NCBI GenBank assembly: GCA_009773975.1
Contig: VSMX01000111.1
Location: 1 to 7,364, forward strand
DNA length: 7,364 bases
From: Desulfovibrio sp.
GTDB taxonomy: Bacteria > Desulfobacterota > Desulfovibrionia > Desulfovibrionales > Desulfovibrionaceae
Direction of reading: 5' to 3'
The position numbers were made by a program, and so were the translations under genes. Positions 5,545-7,364 of the stretch are shown piece by piece. The first letter of the stretch is position 1; each line of letters begins with the position of its first letter. The notes beneath the pieces are model-generated. The model saw only the letters and a list, made by a program, of their open reading frames with translations. It searched no databases and was not told where the DNA came from.

Positions 5545-5601
5545 ATGCGTATGAGCGCGATAACATTTATTGAATGAAAATATCTGTTCTCGCAGCCGCC
5601 A

Positions 5602-5626
5602 GGGCATTTTCAAAATGAAAATGCCC
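5602..5626. repeat. Perfect 10-bp inverted repeat
   Basis: GGGCATTTTC (5602-5611) and GAAAATGCCC (5617-5626) are exact reverse complements around AAAAT. There is no T-run on either side, so termination is unlikely. It lies 33 bases upstream of the carB -35 box. Confidence 0.5.
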
Positions 5627-5640
5627 CAAAATCGGAATTG

Positions 5641-5674
5641 CGGGGTTAGCAGGGCAACTTGACCTTGCTCCCCG
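5641..5674. promoter_or_regulatory. Dyad covering the carB -35 box, possible operator
   Basis: CGGGG (5641-5645) pairs with CCCCG (5670-5674), and AGCAGGG (5648-5654) with CCTTGCT (5663-5669) with one G-T mismatch. TT is bulged and the centre is eight bases. The -35 box (5659-5664) lies inside, and the dyad ends before the predicted transcript start, so it would act as DNA, not as mRNA structure. No known regulator motif was recognised. Confidence 0.4.
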
Positions 5675-5687
5675 GACTATCTATAAA
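5659..5687 (+). promoter_or_regulatory. Strong sigma70-type promoter of carB
   Basis: TTGACC (5659-5664), 17 bases, TATAAA (5682-5687). Each box is one base off consensus at ideal spacing. The transcript would begin near 5694, about 28 bases before the carB ATG, leaving no room for a leader attenuator. Confidence 0.7.
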
Positions 5688-5721
5688 AGACTGTTTGTGC
5701 AAAAGAGCATAAGGGGGAATA

Positions 5722-7364
5722 ATGCCCAAGCGTAACGATCTGCGCAAGATTCTGGTAATCGGGGCGGGCCCGATCATCATAGGCCAGGGCTGCGAATTCG
5801 ACTATTCCGGCTCGCAGGCCGTCAAGGCCCTCAGGGAAGAAGGCTATGAAGTGGTGCTGGTAAATTCCAACCCCGCCACGATCATGACCGACCCGCACAT
5901 GGCCGATTCAACATATATCGAGCCGCTGGAGCATGACACGCTGGCCGCTATTATCCGCAAGGAAAGGCCGGACGCGCTGCTCCCGACCCTGGGCGGCCAG
6001 ACCGCGCTTAACGCCGCTCTTGAACTTTCAAGGAGCGGCGTTTTGGATGAATGCGGCGTGGAAATTATCGGCGCGAGAGCCGACGTGATTGAAAAAGCCG
6101 AAAGCCGGGAGCTTTTTCGGGAATGCATGGCCAATATTGGCCTGAAGATGCCGGCCAGCGGCATTGCGCACAATATGGACGCGGTGCGCAAGCTTGGCAG
6201 GGAACTGCCCTTTCCGCTGATTATCCGGCCTGCCTTCACCCTTGGCGGCACGGGCGGCGGCGTGGCCCACAACATGGAAGAGCTGGAGACCATTGCCGCT
6301 CGCGGCCTCTCCGCCAGCCCGATCAACGAGGTCATGATCGAGCAGAGCGTGCTGGGCTGGAAGGAAATCGAGATGGAGGTCATGCGCGACAAGAAGGACA
6401 ATTGCGTGATTGTCTGTTCCATCGAAAATTTCGATCCAATGGGCGTGCATACCGGCGATTCCATCACCGTCGCGCCGGTGCAGACCCTGACCGATGCCGA
6501 ATACCAGAAAATCCGGGACGCCTCCATCGCCATCATGCGCGAGATTGGCGTTGAAACAGGCGGGAGCAACGTGCAGTTTGCGGTCAATCCCGAAAACGGC
6601 GAGCTGATTGTCATCGAAATGAATCCGCGCGTTTCCCGCTCCTCCGCCCTGGCCTCCAAGGCCACGGGCTTTCCCATTGCCAAGATCGCGGCCAAGCTGG
6701 CGATTGGCTACACGCTCGACGAACTGCGCAACGACATCACGCGCGAGACCGTGGCCAGTTTCGAGCCGGCCATCGACTATGTCGTTCTCAAGGTTCCGCG
6801 CTTCACCTTCGAGAAATTCCCCGGCGCAAAGGACGAGCTGACAACTTCGATGAAAAGCGTGGGCGAGGCCATGAGCATTGGCCGCACATTCAAGGAAGCC
6901 CTGCAAAAAGGCCTGCGCTCCATGGAAATCGGCGCGCCCGGCCTTGGCGACAACTTCCGTGCCCCCCTGCCTTCCCGCGACGCTATCCTGGAAAACTTGC
7001 GCGTGCCCAATTCCCGCCGGATTTTCGCAATGCGCGACGCCCTGCTTGCCGGCATGAGCGAGGACGAAATCTTCAGGGCCACGGGCATTGACCCCTGGTT
7101 TATCCGCCAGCTTGACGACATTGTGAAGATGGAGAAAAGAATCCGCGATTTTGGCGTAAAAAGCGACATGACGCCAGCCAATCCCGAACTGGCCGAGATT
7201 TTGCGCGAGGCAAAGGAATACGGCTTTTCGGACAGGCAGCTGGCCGAAATGTGGAAAAGGCCGGAGGCCGACATAAGGCGAATAAGGCGCGAAACCGGCG
7301 TCGAGCCCACCTACTATCTGGTGGATACCTGCGCCGGCGAGTTCGAGGCCTACACTCCCTATTT
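5722..7364 (+). CDS. carB: Carbamoyl phosphate synthetase large subunit CarB (N-terminal half, cut by the window edge)
   Basis: CarB makes carbamoyl phosphate from bicarbonate, ATP and ammonia delivered by CarA, feeding pyrimidine and arginine synthesis. The 547 residues seen include the carboxyphosphate ATP-grasp half (about 1-400) and much of the oligomerisation domain (from about 400). Alignment with E. coli CarB is gap-free through this region's active site: R129, R169, E215, H243, Q285, E299 and N301 are all in place. Family blocks include GAGPIIIGQGCEFDYSG (14-30), NSNPATIMTDP (48-58), GGTGGGVAHN (175-184) and EMNPRVSRSSALASKATGFPIAK (299-321). The family is about 1,070 residues, so the phosphorylating second half lies beyond 7364. 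AAGGGGG (5711-5717) is the ribosome binding site for the ATG at 5722. carA is not upstream; that side is a divergent unknown gene. Confidence 0.97.
   Translation, partial: MPKRNDLRKILVIGAGPIIIGQGCEFDYSGSQAVKALREEGYEVVLVNSNPATIMTDPHMADSTYIEPLEHDTLAAIIRKERPDALLPTLGGQTALNAALELSRSGVLDECGVEIIGARADVIEKAESRELFRECMANIGLKMPASGIAHNMDAVRKLGRELPFPLIIRPAFTLGGTGGGVAHNMEELETIAARGLSASPINEVMIEQSVLGWKEIEMEVMRDKKDNCVIVCSIENFDPMGVHTGDSITVAPVQTLTDAEYQKIRDASIAIMREIGVETGGSNVQFAVNPENGELIVIEMNPRVSRSSALASKATGFPIAKIAAKLAIGYTLDELRNDITRETVASFEPAIDYVVLKVPRFTFEKFPGAKDELTTSMKSVGEAMSIGRTFKEALQKGLRSMEIGAPGLGDNFRAPLPSRDAILENLRVPNSRRIFAMRDALLAGMSEDEIFRATGIDPWFIRQLDDIVKMEKRIRDFGVKSDMTPANPELAEILREAKEYGFSDRQLAEMWKRPEADIRRIRRETGVEPTYYLVDTCAGEFEAYTPY

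Larger units (their letters stand above)
5318..5721. other. 404-base divergent gap between the unknown gene and carB
   Basis: No gene is supported here. Weak reading frames cross it leftwards (to 5566 and 5335-5613) but lack good starts or recognisable protein sequence. The gap contains, left to right: the ribosome-binding-site hairpin (5318-5372), a purine-loop hairpin (5402-5433), a long interrupted inverted repeat (5490-5544), a perfect 10-bp inverted repeat (5602-5626) and the carB promoter with an overlapping dyad (5641-5687). A second, weaker rightward promoter is possible: TTGTAA (5536-5541), 17 bases, GATAAC (5559-5564). No clear leftward promoter for the unknown gene was found; TTTACA followed 17 bases later by TATCCG (5541-5513) is the best and is weak. 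Confidence 0.6.

Noticed and set aside
5318..5600. Known riboswitch class in the unknown gene's leader
   Set aside because: I compared by eye with cobalamin, glycine, c-di-GMP, c-di-AMP, fluoride, SAH, THF and guanidine consensus cores; none fit. A covariance search could still find one.
5318..5613. N-terminal extension of the unknown gene, or a separate 92-codon leftward gene
   Set aside because: The strong Shine-Dalgarno at 5318-5327 fixes the start at 5317; the upstream translations are Arg/Gly/Cys-rich without family resemblance and overlap structured leader sequence.
3376..5721. tRNA or other stable RNA genes in the gaps
   Set aside because: No T-loop GTTCRA-type sequence with matching acceptor stem, and no 6S, SRP or tmRNA signature was seen.
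5844..6906. Minus-strand frames of 283 and 292 codons opposite carB
   Set aside because: CarB on the plus strand is unambiguous with all active-site residues; the antisense translations match nothing.

Overview
The window reads as an ordinary chromosomal stretch of a strictly anaerobic, GC-rich bacterium. A sulfate-reducer of the Desulfovibrio type (Desulfovibrionaceae) is my best guess. This rests on the short ThiC with a compact C-terminal cysteine motif, strong G/C preference at third codon positions, AT-rich gaps between genes, and general resemblance of the proteins. The lineage is inferred, not proven. No mobile element, CRISPR array, tRNA or rRNA was seen.

Layout, left to right. Bases 1-80 are an extreme G/C homopolymer patch with no gene. 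A short-type ThiC (thiC, 81-1361) runs leftwards. It is divergent from a rightward pair: a WbpP/TviC-type UDP-N-acetylhexosamine 4-epimerase (1508-2533), then the pantothenate enzyme PanB (2548-3375) 14 bases later. A structured 230-base gap separates panB from a convergent agmatinase-family gene (speB, 3606-4481, leftwards). An AT-rich 359-base gap with a strong leftward terminator follows, then an unrecognised leftward gene for a 158-residue protein (4841-5317). A 404-base divergent gap leads to carB (5722 to the right edge), the large subunit of carbamoyl phosphate synthetase. About the first half of carB is present.

The genes are mostly housekeeping: thiamine pyrimidine, CoA precursor, polyamine, pyrimidine/arginine precursor and surface-sugar supply. 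They do not form one pathway. Only epimerase-panB looks like a transcription unit, and that pairing makes no obvious metabolic sense.

The less ordinary material is between the genes. The 158-residue protein's start site is preceded by a perfect 10-bp inverted repeat that would hide its whole ribosome binding site in the mRNA, with a second purine-rich hairpin just upstream. Imperfect dyads cover the -35 boxes of the divergent thiC/epimerase promoters and of the carB promoter. The thiC leader appears too short for a TPP riboswitch. I saw no clearly new multi-gene system. The best candidate for something undescribed is the putative translational switch in front of the unknown gene.
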